DNA of 64,000 nucleotides, taken from the NCBI GenBank assembly GCA_024655825.1, contig JANLFJ010000006.1, positions 1 through 64,000 of the forward strand, given 5' to 3'. Position numbers and translations under genes: made by a program. Positions 9,095 to 17,672 of the stretch are shown piece after piece. The first letter of the stretch is position 1; the number at the start of each line of letters is the position of its first letter. The notes beneath the pieces were generated by a model. That model was not told where the DNA came from. It ran no database searches and saw nothing but the letters and a program-made list of their open reading frames with translations. The DNA is from Peptococcaceae bacterium. Lineage in GTDB: Bacteria; Bacillota; Peptococcia; DRI-13; PHAD01.

Positions 9095-9628
9095 TTAAAT
9101 CAGTCCCTGCTCTTTGAAACTTACAAACCTGCCGTCATCGCCGAGAATTAAGTTGTCTAACACCTCAATCCCCAGAATGCGCCCGGCTTCGGCCAGCCGC
9201 CTGGCAATCTCCCTGTCTTCCGGGCTGGGGGTGGCATCCCCGCTGGGGTGGTTATGTCCCAGGATTACTGAAGCGGCATTGGCTAAAATAGCCGGTTTGA
9301 ACACTTCCCGGGGATGCACCATGGCCGAATTTAAACTGCCTATTGACACCACATTGATGGCGTTCACCACATTTTTGGTGTTCAGGCACAATAAAACGAA
9401 ATATTCCCTGTCCGCTCCGGCCAGGAAATCGGCCAGGATTGCGGCCGCGTCCCGCGGACTGCTGACCCTGTTTACAGCAAAGCTGACTGCCCGTTCCTTG
9501 ACCATTTCCACCCGCACCACCTGCACCTGTTTGCCCTTTTCGGCTCCTTCGCTGCTGCTTCCCTTGATTTTTTTACCATTGCCCATTCCCCCTTTTGGTT
9601 TTTCAACTGGCCTGCCGGCCTTAGTCAT
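9095..9628 (-). CDS. radC: RadC-like JAB/MPN domain protein
   Basis: The JAMM metal site is complete: HPREVFKPAI followed by GHNHPSGDATPSPED (His-x-His...Asp), about residues 105-140. The family is called RadC or UPF0758. A DNA-repair role is disputed, and copies on phages and integrative elements are common. At 177 residues it lacks the usual N-terminal helix-hairpin-helix, replaced here by a Lys/Gly-rich tail (residues 1-35), the short form typical of mobile elements. The partner gene at 8651-9049 supports that origin. Confidence 0.85.
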   Translation of the reverse strand: MTKAGRPVEKPKGGMGNGKKIKGSSSEGAEKGKQVQVVRVEMVKERAVSFAVNRVSSPRDAAAILADFLAGADREYFVLLCLNTKNVVNAINVVSIGSLNSAMVHPREVFKPAILANAASVILGHNHPSGDATPSPEDREIARRLAEAGRILGIEVLDNLILGDDGRFVSFKEQGLI

Positions 9629-9810
9629 GAAGACCCCTGGCGCGGGTGGACGGGCAAGGGCGGCCTCTCCACAGGCCGGGACGGGAGGGATAAATGGGGG
9701 AACCGTTTATGCTCACGGCCTTTACCCTTGTACGGACGGGTCCCGTGCCGGTATAATCCGGTCTGAACCGACAGCATTGTCTGTAAAGGAAACTCCCATT
9801 ATGCAAAAAA

Positions 9811-9844
9811 GAACCAGGTATGATACATTTATCATGCCTGGTTC
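9811..9844 (-). terminator. Rho-independent terminator
   Basis: A 14-bp stem (GAACCAGG... with one G-U pair) and a 6-base loop, followed on the minus strand by six U (9805-9810). Confidence 0.7.
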
Positions 9845-9964
9845 TTGCAACTACCGCTCTATTCAAGATGGGGATATAGGACGGGGGATTTCCCCGGGCC
9901 GCCGGCCAAGTATATACTTTCCGCAACAGAATTTCAGCGGAGAGTCTTCATTAAAAAAATATAC

Positions 9965-9989
9965 ACCCGAGATAGTAATTAGCTCGGGT
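9965..9989 (-). terminator. Probable Rho-independent terminator after the PIN operon
   Basis: ACCCGAG paired with CTCGGGT around an 11-base loop, with an AT-rich, U-rich tail on the minus strand. It lies about 130 bases past the PIN gene stop. Confidence 0.5.
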
Positions 9990-10000
9990 ATCTTCTCAAT

Positions 10001-10127
10001 TCAAACCTTTTCTATCTTGAATGTCGTATTAACCCTCTGGGCAACACTTCTGCGGAAAATCTCTTGCCCATGCCATACCCAAATCCTCCTTTCCCTAAGA
10101 TTATCGACCAGTTCATTTATGTCACCG
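10001..10127 (-). pseudogene. Orphan open frame after the PIN gene
   Basis: About 40 codons without a normal start codon read DINELVDNLRERRIWVWHGQ then EIFRRSVAQRV and stop at 10001-10003. The codon usage looks protein-like. It begins within the last codons of the PIN gene in another frame, so it may be the tail of a lost gene joined here by deletion. A GGAGG sequence within it precedes a 14-codon ATG frame, which is too short to judge. Confidence 0.25.
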
Positions 10128-10703
10128 GTTTATTTTTAAAGCCTTCGTCTCACCAAAGATGGGTGCTAGGCGTTTTTCAGCCATCTCAAGAAGTCTGGCA
10201 AAGGGTGTAGTGATAGGATGATCTACCACTTCATTAAGCATATCAAAGACAACTTGTCCCTCTTCAAGCGTTAGTTCCTTTAGTTGGATATTTAACCACA
10301 GGATTTCTGGCATAGACAATACGGTAACCCCTAGTGTTTCGATAATCCGGCGGGCAGCCTTATCGTCCGAGAGAATAATGGAGATGGATAACTCGTTGGC
10401 AAAAGCTGCTGCATAGCGTTCGCCTGTATCTAAAGTATATTGATGCTGCGATAAAAAAATCTCAAACAGCCTTCTCTGGTTTGCATCGAATATATCGGGA
10501 GTTAAGATCTCCAGCCAGTCTCCCTCGCATCTTTTTAAGGCATGGTATCTTTCCGGCGGGGTCTTGCGTTCCACCTCATTCAGTACGACCTGTGGCACCT
10601 TCACCATTGTAAAGACCTTTGGCAATATATGTACTACCCCAGCCTTGCACAACTTAATCAGAACATCTGCATCGCTGATGCAGGCTTCAAGTTTCATACT
10701 CAT
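10122..10703 (-). CDS. PIN-domain nuclease (toxin-like), third gene of a Xre-ImmA-PIN operon
   Basis: A 193-residue PIN-fold protein. Acidic positions fit the metal site: SDADVL near residue 11, EVERK near 45, DTGERYAAAF near 105 and LSDDKAARR near 125. PIN toxins are usually Mg-dependent RNases. It overlaps the stop of the ImmA/IrrE gene by 17 bases, so translation is coupled. The usual small antitoxin is not adjacent; the Xre and metallopeptidase genes take that place. Another reading is a regulatory or defence nuclease released when the protease cuts the Xre repressor. Confidence 0.75.
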   Translation of the reverse strand: MSMKLEACISDADVLIKLCKAGVVHILPKVFTMVKVPQVVLNEVERKTPPERYHALKRCEGDWLEILTPDIFDANQRRLFEIFLSQHQYTLDTGERYAAAFANELSISIILSDDKAARRIIETLGVTVLSMPEILWLNIQLKELTLEEGQVVFDMLNEVVDHPITTPFARLLEMAEKRLAPIFGETKALKINR

Positions 10704-11475
10704 AGTTAATCGCGAAATCCCGGGGCTTCTTGTCCCAAAGCGATAAGACCTCTTCCACTTTGGCGAAGGAAACCAGGTTTTTCTCGTAGTTTTCTTTCAA
10801 GGAGTATATTAGCAGTGCGGGTATGACTGGCTGGGTAGGTTTTAAAAGGGCGGTGTCGTAACCAAATTCCGCCGTGATTCTCTCCAGGTACTGGGCGTTT
10901 TCGTTTAAACCGGCTTTTTTCAGTTTACCGTATATCGGGGGAGTGATAATTCCACACTGCAGCATCCGGTAAAGCATCGCTGCGTAACTGACTTTAAAGC
11001 GGTGCTGCAGGTAGAGTACGTGCCCCTCGTGGATCAAGCGCGGCCTGCCAAACTTTTGGTAAAAGACCTTTCGCACCCCGTCATAGGGCATCAGGAAATG
11101 GGCCGCGAACAGGTCTGCTGTTATTTCTTCCTCCTTGTCCGTATCGTTTTCCCCCGGATTGCAGATGTACACAGAGTTTACTGTCATATCGTCAAAAAAC
11201 AGATGCTTTAATTCATGGGCGGTCGAATAGATCTGCCTGCCCAGATTCATATTGCTGTTGATATACATCACATGACGGCCTTTTTTTTGCGTTATAAAGG
11301 CCGATAGCTTATCATTGTCCGAGGGATAGCGCAGAAGCAAGACTTCCTGTCTTTCCGCCAGATCAAAGATGTCTGAAATGGGCTCAATTCCTAACCCCAA
11401 TTCTCCTCTTTTCTCCATAGCTCTTCGCTCAGCCCAGCGGTCAAGTTCTTCCCGACGAGCATTCTTTTTAGCCAT
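10687..11475 (-). CDS. ImmA/IrrE-family zinc metallopeptidase
   Basis: A 262-residue protein with the zincin motif AHELKHLFF (HExxH) near residues 86-93 and a downstream acidic block (EEEITADLFAAHFLMP) that supplies the third ligand in this family. ImmA-type enzymes cleave an Xre-family repressor, as in ICEBs1 and Deinococcus DdrO. Its gene overlaps the Xre gene by 8 bases and the PIN gene by 17, so it most likely acts on the Xre protein encoded just upstream. The C-terminal ~100 residues are specific to this protein and may sense a signal. Confidence 0.85.
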   Translation of the reverse strand: MAKKNARREELDRWAERRAMEKRGELGLGIEPISDIFDLAERQEVLLLRYPSDNDKLSAFITQKKGRHVMYINSNMNLGRQIYSTAHELKHLFFDDMTVNSVYICNPGENDTDKEEEITADLFAAHFLMPYDGVRKVFYQKFGRPRLIHEGHVLYLQHRFKVSYAAMLYRMLQCGIITPPIYGKLKKAGLNENAQYLERITAEFGYDTALLKPTQPVIPALLIYSLKENYEKNLVSFAKVEEVLSLWDKKPRDFAINYEYET

Positions 11476-11821
11476 TATTGTTCCTCCAGATATCTAATTG
11501 GCCGATTACCTCATCCATCACCAGGTCGATCCGGCTCACGGCGGCAGTAAGTTCCTCATCAACTACTCCAGCCTTGCGGAACTTGACTGCCAACTCTTCA
11601 TCCTCCGCATCCTGCAGCAGAATGTCCGCTGTAGTATCGAGGAAATCAGCAATCAGCCGAAGCTCCTGGGCGTTAACAGCCTTATTTCCGCCTTCAATTT
11701 TGGTCACTACGGGGCGGGTAACACCGAGGAAACATGCCAACTGCTGCTGGGACTTCCCCTTTTGCTCACGCAACTTTCGTATCCGCTCTCCAACCTCTTT
11801 AAACGTGGGTATCCTTGACAT
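11468..11821 (-). CDS. Xre-family HTH regulator
   Basis: A 117-residue repressor-like protein. The HTH (residues about 8-62) reads VGERIRKLREQKGKSQQQLA...VTRPVVTKIEGGNKAV, a standard Cro/C1 type. The C-terminal part (DEELTAAVSRIDLVMDEVI) is a helical dimerisation or cleavage tail. The start at 11821 is chosen because AGGAGGTG lies 8-9 bases before it; a longer form from further upstream has no such site. First gene of the Xre-ImmA-PIN operon, and probably its autorepressor. Confidence 0.85.
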   Translation of the reverse strand: MSRIPTFKEVGERIRKLREQKGKSQQQLACFLGVTRPVVTKIEGGNKAVNAQELRLIADFLDTTADILLQDAEDEELAVKFRKAGVVDEELTAAVSRIDLVMDEVIGQLDIWRNNNG

Positions 11822-11842
11822 CAGAGTTGCACCTCCTAACAT

Positions 11843-11875
11843 CATGTTATAATATGGAACACAAAAAATCAAGTA
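11843..11875 (-). promoter_or_regulatory. Probable promoter of the Xre-ImmA-PIN operon
   Basis: On the minus strand, TTGATT and TATAAC lie about 15 bases apart just upstream of the AGGAGGTG site. The spacing is short, so this is only a candidate. AT-rich DNA with the near-repeats CATGATG and CATGCTT around it could hold the operator. Confidence 0.35.
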
Positions 11876-12057
11876 TAAGCATGTATATGTAATAAAATAT
11901 TACCCATGATGTGTGAAGTTGTGTCATGCTTTTTTACCCTGACCATCTTGGGCAAAAGCCGGCAGGGGCCTCTTCTTTCAGTTTTGAGGCCACTACGGGC
12001 GCCACTTTCTTAAATCAAAAAAACCAGTGGTAGTCCCCTGCGCCCGGGGAGGTGAAG

Positions 12058-12568
12058 TCATTGGGGGGTGTCCCCCCCGTAATCCGTCCAGCTGCCGCCG
12101 GGGAGCTTGACCATCCGCCAGCTCCGCTGCACAATGGGGTCGCCGTTGGGGTCTTAGCTCAGATCATTGTATGTAAGCGTTTTGCCCAGGGGCAGGGGGT
12201 TGGGACTTACGGCAAACTGGGCCACCGGCGGCATGTTCAAAGAACTGGTGCTAACCGTCCGGACATTGGGCAAGGACCATTCCCCCACGCCGTCGGGGCC
12301 GTCAAGAGCCTGCACCCGGAGGGAAAAAAGATAGGTCTTGCCGTTCCGAAACCGTCCCTTTCGTGTTCTTTACAGCCAGGCGGACGCGGTAATCCCTCGG
12401 TTCCTTGAACAAGACCTGACGTGTTTTCAAATCCGTCGAAGTTACAATTTTGATAGTTTCAGCAGATACCCCCGCGGGGGGAATAAACTCCCACCGGTTT
12501 TGACTGAAGTCCACCGGGTAGCGTTCGGAACCGTAACTTTCCGAAGAATCAAAATCGCTACCGCTGGC
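12058..12568 (-). pseudogene. FN3/PKD-type surface protein remnant
   Basis: Three frame pieces read as one secreted-protein segment: VDFSQNRWEFIPPAGVS, then RNGKTYLFSLRVQALDG, then NMPPVAQFAVSPNPLPLGK and DPNGDPIVQRSW. These are fibronectin-III-like and PKD-like beta-sandwich patterns. There is one frameshift near 12330-12340, an in-frame TAA inside the PKD part, and the front is replaced at about 12560 by an IS4 transposase piece. It is a relic of a large extracellular protein. Confidence 0.65.
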
Positions 12569-12930
12569 AGATTGAGCTCTTTTTCAAATGGCTAAAGCAG
12601 CACTTGCATGTAAAAAATCTATACGGCTTAGGTAAGCAGGCGGTGGAAAACCAATTGTACATAGCGCTAGCAACTTACTGTCTGTTGATGATGCTCCGAC
12701 TTGAGTTCGGCTTTGAAGGCCCACTGCTCACTGTTAAACGACTGCTCTGCACCTGTCTCTACGAGCCCTTTGAAATATTCACCCAAAAAATCATTCACAA
12801 CCGCCAACGAAGCTCAAAGGGTCCACGAAGTATAAACCATGAACTCGTATTTAAACAGACACTAATTCAGGTAATGGTAGGTGAAACGGATTTCCTTTAT
12901 GATTTGACTTATGACCCCGTAATTCTCTAG
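12553..12930 (+). pseudogene. IS4-family transposase, C-terminal fragment
   Basis: The frame begins without a start and reads YRWQIELFFKWLKQHLHVK, the conserved YREK-side block of IS4-type (DDE) transposases, then VENQLYIALATYCLLMM. The catalytic Asp residues are absent. The left boundary coincides with the break in the FN3/PKD remnant. No clear inverted repeat was found at either end. Confidence 0.75.
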
Positions 12931-13098
12931 AAAACCATATGGTGGCAAAATGTGGAACGGGACTACTCTTTATTAGTTCTAGTCCTTTTAGCCACCGATG
13001 GGGAAAAGTTGTTTGCAATTATTATCATATATGGTTTATATAGTAAATCGAGGTCTAAAATATAGTGGTTTATTTTTTTGTTTGGTTTTTATGCAACG

Positions 13099-13308
13099 CT
13101 AGTGTTCACAATTGTAAATTCCCTGTTTAATCAAGTCATCAATGATAGATTTGTAGGGGTCGAGTTGGGATGGCCGTTTTGACCGAGGCTGGGATTCAGG
13201 AATGTCCTTGGAACGAAGGTACTTCCGGATGGTATTGCTGGATTGCAGAGAGGATATTCGACAGGAGTGGGTCATTTCTTTTTCGGCGCTAACAATCCCC
13301 ATTTGCAA
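13099..13308 (-). pseudogene. IS21-family istA fragment
   Basis: The frame contains NTIRKYLRSKD followed by KRPSQLDPYKSIIDDLIKQGIYNC, typical of the N-terminal region of IstA just after its helix-turn-helix. The HTH itself is scrambled and the catalytic core is missing. It is a short leftover just downstream of the MFS gene. Confidence 0.6.
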
Positions 13309-13326
13309 CTATTTATTAGCCTGCTC

Positions 13327-14583
13327 TCATTTTTTATCAAATCGTTGTATTACTAAATATCCCTTTAGACGTGGCGTATAAAATATTAAAAGGGTTATTA
13401 AAAATAGTGTAGATAAACCACTAAATATAAAACCCATGACAGCCCCACCATATTCCATCGCGGCGCCCGTGATAGCGTATCCCAAAGGCGTAGAGCCTTG
13501 ATTAATTAAATGGAAAATACTCATAATCCTGCCCCTGTAACTATCATTTGTATTAAGTTGAAGATTAGCATTGGCCCTATTTATAAAGGAAAGGTTAAAG
13601 AACCCCACTAACACCATAAGAAGCCAATTTAAGGGATAGTAAGTTGTAAAGGCAGCAGCTATCAGCAAAAATGACGTTATGAATGCATCATTTAACAGGG
13701 TTCTGATATGAACTAACTTATTTTGAGCCATATAAATCGCACCGATAAACGCCCCAATCCCTGTAGCCGCCAACAACGATGTGTACCCATCAACACCCCG
13801 TCGGAGAACAGTGTCAGAGAATACAGGAATAATAACCGCTACGTTCACTGCCAGAGTACAATATATAGCCATAATTAATAATGTGGTGCGGAGTATCTCG
13901 CTTTGCAGTATATGGGTAATTCCCTCTTTTACCTCAAATAACATATTTTTCTCCAGGTGAGTTTTTGGTAACCCTAAAGTTTTAATAAGGAATAGGCCGG
14001 TGAGCACTGCCACATAACTTAACCCATTGAAGAAAAAACAGGAGGCAATTCCGTAATTCACAATAACAAGTCCCGCTATGACAGGACCGATAATTTTACC
14101 CATAGTCACAATCGTTGCATTCAGAGAAATAGCGTTCGGCAAATCTTCTTTTCCAACCATTTCTATAAACCAGGACTGCCGTGCAGGTGCATCTAACGAA
14201 TGCAAACTTCCATAGATAATAGCTAACATTAAAACATGCCAGTATTTTACCAGCCCGGCCCAAACAATATACCCCAGGATCAATGACTGCAACATAAACC
14301 CAATCTGAGTGAAACAAATTATTGTTTTTTTGGGAAGGTGGTCTACAACAACTCCCGCAAATAAAGAAAACAGCAGTATGGGCAAAAACTGAAAAACCCC
14401 TAACAATCCCAGAAGCAGCGGGGAATTGGTAAGGGTATAAACTAACCAAACCTGAGCTGACCGCTGCATCCAGGTCCCTATCAAAGAGACACACTGACCC
14501 AGCCAAAAATACCGGAAATCCTTGTGTCTTAATGATTTAAATGTTATGTATAATTTGTCTGAGACAAATGCATATGAGCCCAA
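13327..14583 (-). CDS. MFS transporter (MFS_3/EntS-like exporter)
   Basis: A 418-residue protein with about 12 hydrophobic segments. The N terminus FRYFWLGQCVSLIGTWMQRSAQVWLVYTL is split by a short loop and matches the MFS_3/EntS group, as does the DAPARQSW motif after TM4 and the GRIMSIFHL region in the second half. These proteins export small molecules such as siderophores or drugs. The substrate cannot be told. It stands alone between an istA fragment and an MBL gene. Confidence 0.85.
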   Translation of the reverse strand: MGSYAFVSDKLYITFKSLRHKDFRYFWLGQCVSLIGTWMQRSAQVWLVYTLTNSPLLLGLLGVFQFLPILLFSLFAGVVVDHLPKKTIICFTQIGFMLQSLILGYIVWAGLVKYWHVLMLAIIYGSLHSLDAPARQSWFIEMVGKEDLPNAISLNATIVTMGKIIGPVIAGLVIVNYGIASCFFFNGLSYVAVLTGLFLIKTLGLPKTHLEKNMLFEVKEGITHILQSEILRTTLLIMAIYCTLAVNVAVIIPVFSDTVLRRGVDGYTSLLAATGIGAFIGAIYMAQNKLVHIRTLLNDAFITSFLLIAAAFTTYYPLNWLLMVLVGFFNLSFINRANANLQLNTNDSYRGRIMSIFHLINQGSTPLGYAITGAAMEYGGAVMGFIFSGLSTLFLITLLIFYTPRLKGYLVIQRFDKK

Positions 14584-14663
14584 TATAATTCATCCTTCTT
14601 TTAACTCGTATAATTCTTAATTAAAGCCCAATCGTGTCATTCCTTTATATAGCGATAACATAA

Positions 14664-15548
14664 CTAAACATTATAAATACTTCCACAAGTCATCTTATGG
14701 TATTGTTCCTGGAAAGCATTCTTTAACGCTACTTCGGCAAGAAAACCGGTGCAGTGACCTGAGGAAATCCAAGCAGGATTATATTGTTTCAGCGTTTGGA
14801 TTGTTTTTCCAATTATTTCCGGGGAGGATTTCAACAGATGCAAGCCGCCCAGTATTCCCTCTATTCGCTCTAAGCCGGTAATACTAACAGCTTGCTTGCA
14901 TATATTAATTATTCCGGCATGACTGCAGCCGGTAATAATAACTAAACCTTTTCCCGATACATTGGCAATTACCGCTAGTTCTTCTGTTACCATATAAGGC
15001 TGGATATGCCCGTTTTCCAGTGTATAACGGGATCTATCGAGGTTTTCGAATTCTGTTTCCCTGGAAATTTCCCCGCTCGTTATTAGTCCCTCCATTAGTT
15101 CGAATGGCTCTGAGACTAAAAACAGCCTACCTCCGCATCTCTCAATTTGGTCTTTGGCATCTTCCTTCCTTATACCTATATAGGATAGAAAAGGTCTAGT
15201 ACGAAAATTAAACCTGAATATTGAAGGATGTGCGATGACAGGGAGATCCTTTTTTCCTATTTCTGAAATAATCGTAGCTAAACCATGAGTGTGATCATGA
15301 TGACAATGAGTTAATACAACCAGATCTATTTTGCTGATATCCACCTTTAAAACTTCCATATTATTGAGTAAAACTTCAGGATCTCGTCCAACGTCAACTA
15401 AAATATGAATCGTTTTTCCGTTTTTCTTTGCTTCAACTAAGAAGGAAAGACCGTGTGCACCTAATAAGGCGCCGGAAGTTACTGTGTTTTCCATCAGAAC
15501 TGTAATTTTAAGACTTTCCAGTTCCCCTAAAGTAAAATTATTCAACAA
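14664..15548 (-). CDS. MBL-fold metallo-hydrolase (COG1237-like)
   Basis: A 294-residue metallo-beta-lactamase-fold protein. The metal motif THCHHDHTHG (about residues 79-88) is present, followed by ITGCSHAGI and a late SGHCTG. This set matches the family named after the methanopterin enzyme that makes ribofuranosyl-aminobenzene phosphate. Most bacterial members have no proven substrate. It lies downstream of the Opp operon on the same strand, 155 bases beyond it and past a hairpin, so cotranscription is uncertain. Confidence 0.8.
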   Translation of the reverse strand: MLNNFTLGELESLKITVLMENTVTSGALLGAHGLSFLVEAKKNGKTIHILVDVGRDPEVLLNNMEVLKVDISKIDLVVLTHCHHDHTHGLATIISEIGKKDLPVIAHPSIFRFNFRTRPFLSYIGIRKEDAKDQIERCGGRLFLVSEPFELMEGLITSGEISRETEFENLDRSRYTLENGHIQPYMVTEELAVIANVSGKGLVIITGCSHAGIINICKQAVSITGLERIEGILGGLHLLKSSPEIIGKTIQTLKQYNPAWISSGHCTGFLAEVALKNAFQEQYHKMTCGSIYNV

Positions 15549-15636
15549 TACATCACCCCACTCTTTATATAACCCAAATAAAGATCATTAGGCTTGCCCA
15601 AATCATGGAAATGCGTCCGTAATATCGCAAACAGGC

Positions 15637-15659
15637 GCGCTGCATATACTATGCAGCGC
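15637..15659. terminator. Perfect hairpin after the Opp operon
   Basis: A 10-bp perfect stem with a TAC loop 45 bases past the OppF stop. There is no U-run on the minus strand; ACTTTTT follows on the plus strand. It may stop transcription or stabilise the 3' end. Confidence 0.4.
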
Positions 15660-15703
15660 ACACTTTTTACGAGAACAGGGGTATGGCCTTTTGCCTTCCC
15701 GCT

Positions 15704-16687
15704 TTAGTCAAGGCCGTTAATCTCCCGGCAGTAATGGCATGCCACCAAATGCCCCGGCAGCTCCTCTTTCAGCGAGGGCTGCTCGACATGGCATTTGTCC
15801 TTTGCGTAGGGACACCGGTTGGCGAACCGGCATCCGGGCTTAGGATTGATGGGGGACGATAGTTCGCCCTGCATGATAACCTTCTTTCTCTGGACCGTGA
15901 TGTCCGGTATGGGGATCGCGGACAGAAGTCCTTTCGTATAGGGATGCAGCTGGTGCCGGAATAGCTCCTTTGAGCCGGATTTTTCCACCATACAGCCCAG
16001 ATACATAACGAGGATATCGTCGGATATATGCTTGACGACCGACATATCATGGGTGATGAAAATGTATGTGAGGTTATTCTGCACCTGCAGATCCTGAAGC
16101 AGGTTCAGGATCTGAGCCTGGATCGATACGTCCAGCGCCGATACGGGCTCGTCGCACACGATGAACTTGGGCATGAGGGCCAGCGCTCTTGCCACACCGA
16201 TCCGCTGCCGGCGTCCGCCGTCCAGTTCGTGCGGATAGCTGCCGGCAAGGCGGTCGTCCAGTCCCACCGTCTGCATCAGCTCGTATATGCGTTCGTTCAA
16301 CTCCGTCTTGTTTTTGCAGATACCGAATATCTTCAGAGGCTCCGCGATGCAGTCTGTAACGGTGAAGCGCGGATTCAGGGATGCCATCGGGTCCTGGAAG
16401 ATGATCTGCATATCCTTCCGCAGATTTTTCCAGCGCTTGCCCTTGGCATGGGTAATCTCCTGACCGTCAAACCAAATCTCGCCGGCCGTTGTCTCGAGCA
16501 GACCCAGGATCACTCTGCCGAGCGTGGACTTTCCGCAGCCGGATTCGCCGACCACGCCCAGCGTTTTGCCTCTTTCGATGGTAAAGCTTACATCGTCCAC
16601 CGCGTGCAGCGGGCCCCGTTTTGTTTTGAAATATTTCTTCAGACGTTTTACTTCCAGCAGTACGCCGTTCTCCTTAATCTCGCTCAT
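15704..16687 (-). CDS. Oligopeptide/dipeptide ABC importer, ATPase subunit (OppF/DppF type)
   Basis: A 327-residue ATPase with Walker A GESGCGKST (about 52-60), Walker B FIVCDEPVSALD and the OppF-type C-terminal cysteine cluster (CRFANRCPYAKDKC), which in relatives binds a [4Fe-4S] cluster. The signature is HELDGGRRQR rather than the usual LSGGQRQR, so Ser is replaced by Asp and Gln by Arg, an odd change that could weaken its catalytic half-site. The start overlaps the OppD-type gene by 14 bases. Together with OppD it energises the transporter at the inner face of the membrane. Confidence 0.9.
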   Translation of the reverse strand: MSEIKENGVLLEVKRLKKYFKTKRGPLHAVDDVSFTIERGKTLGVVGESGCGKSTLGRVILGLLETTAGEIWFDGQEITHAKGKRWKNLRKDMQIIFQDPMASLNPRFTVTDCIAEPLKIFGICKNKTELNERIYELMQTVGLDDRLAGSYPHELDGGRRQRIGVARALALMPKFIVCDEPVSALDVSIQAQILNLLQDLQVQNNLTYIFITHDMSVVKHISDDILVMYLGCMVEKSGSKELFRHQLHPYTKGLLSAIPIPDITVQRKKVIMQGELSSPINPKPGCRFANRCPYAKDKCHVEQPSLKEELPGHLVACHYCREINGLD

Positions 16688-17657
16688 TTTTCTTATCCTC
16701 TCTGCTGTAAAGATGACATCTTACGAAATGCCCGTCACCCAGTACTGTCTCCCCCGGAATGATCTTGCTGCATATCTCCATGGCATACGGACAGCGTGGA
16801 TGGAATTTGCAGCCCGCAGGCAGGTTCGCCGGGTTCGGCATCATCCCCTTGATGGGCTCCAGCCTATCCACATCCTTGGTCAAAGACGGGATTGAACCAA
16901 ACAGACCCTTGGTATAGGGATGGCTCCTCTCCAGGAAAATGTCCTTCAGCGAACCGTACTCGATAATCTCGCCGGCATACATGATGGCCACTTTATCGCA
17001 AATATCCGCCACCACGCCCAGATCGTGGGTAATAAAGATCATGGACATCTGATACTTTCGGCGCAGCTCGATCATCATCTCGATGACCTGCGCCTGTATC
17101 GTCACATCCAGCGCAGTGGTGGGCTCATCCGCCAGAAGCAGGTTGGGCTCGCAGGCCAGCGCGATGGCGATGATCACGCGCTGTTTCATACCGCCGGAAA
17201 ACTGGTGCGGGTATTCCGTAGCACGCTCCGCCCTGATGCCGACATCTTCCAGCATCTTGCAGGCCTTCCGGTACGCCTCCTCATTTGAGCAGTCCTGATG
17301 GTTCTTGATGACCTCGGCGATCTGGTCGCCCACGCGCTTGACAGGGTTCAGGGCTGTCATCGGGTCCTGGAAGATCATAGTTATATCATTGCCGCGGATC
17401 TTCTGCATTTCCTTCTCGTCCACCTTCAGCAAATCCTTCCCGTTGTACAGGATCTCGCCGTGGGAGACTTTCGCCGGGGGATCGGGCAGCAGGCGAATGA
17501 TGCTCAGCGCCGTGGTCGTCTTCCCGGCGCCGGTCTCGCCCACGAGGCCCAGGCACTCGCCCTTCTCCAGCTTAAAGCTGATACCATTTACCGCGCGGAC
17601 GACCTCCTCGGAGGTTACATACTGAACCTCCAACTCCTTCACTTCAAGTAAGCTCAT
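16674..17657 (-). CDS. Oligopeptide/dipeptide ABC importer, ATPase subunit (OppD/DppD type)
   Basis: A 327-residue ATPase with Walker A GETGAGKTT (about 37-45), a canonical FSGGMKQR signature, Walker B LLADEPTTALD and the C-terminal cysteine cluster CKFHPRCPYAMEIC of Opp/Dpp ATPases. It forms a heterodimer with the OppF-type protein. The gene starts 15 bases after the second permease gene. The canonical signature here contrasts with the altered one in its partner. Confidence 0.92.
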   Translation of the reverse strand: MSLLEVKELEVQYVTSEEVVRAVNGISFKLEKGECLGLVGETGAGKTTTALSIIRLLPDPPAKVSHGEILYNGKDLLKVDEKEMQKIRGNDITMIFQDPMTALNPVKRVGDQIAEVIKNHQDCSNEEAYRKACKMLEDVGIRAERATEYPHQFSGGMKQRVIIAIALACEPNLLLADEPTTALDVTIQAQVIEMMIELRRKYQMSMIFITHDLGVVADICDKVAIMYAGEIIEYGSLKDIFLERSHPYTKGLFGSIPSLTKDVDRLEPIKGMMPNPANLPAGCKFHPRCPYAMEICSKIIPGETVLGDGHFVRCHLYSREDKKNERD

Positions 17658-17672
17658 GCTCCACCTCCTACC

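Larger units (their letters stand above)
9629..10000. other. Gene-free stretch with two terminators
   Basis: No credible coding frame is seen; frames on both strands lack family features and ribosome sites. Two inverted repeats described separately (9811-9844, 9965-9989) point to transcription ending here from the minus-strand PIN operon. Confidence 0.5.

Noticed and set aside
9621-9926. A 101-residue minus-strand frame before radC
   Set aside because: It runs across a terminator hairpin and has no recognisable protein pattern or ribosome site.
9114-10139. A 341-residue plus-strand frame over radC
   Set aside because: Shadow of radC, low-complexity Ser/Arg/Pro composition, no ribosome site.
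12052-12408. A 118-residue plus-strand frame
   Set aside because: It is the shadow of the FN3/PKD relic on the other strand, with Pro/Gly/Arg-rich nonsense composition.
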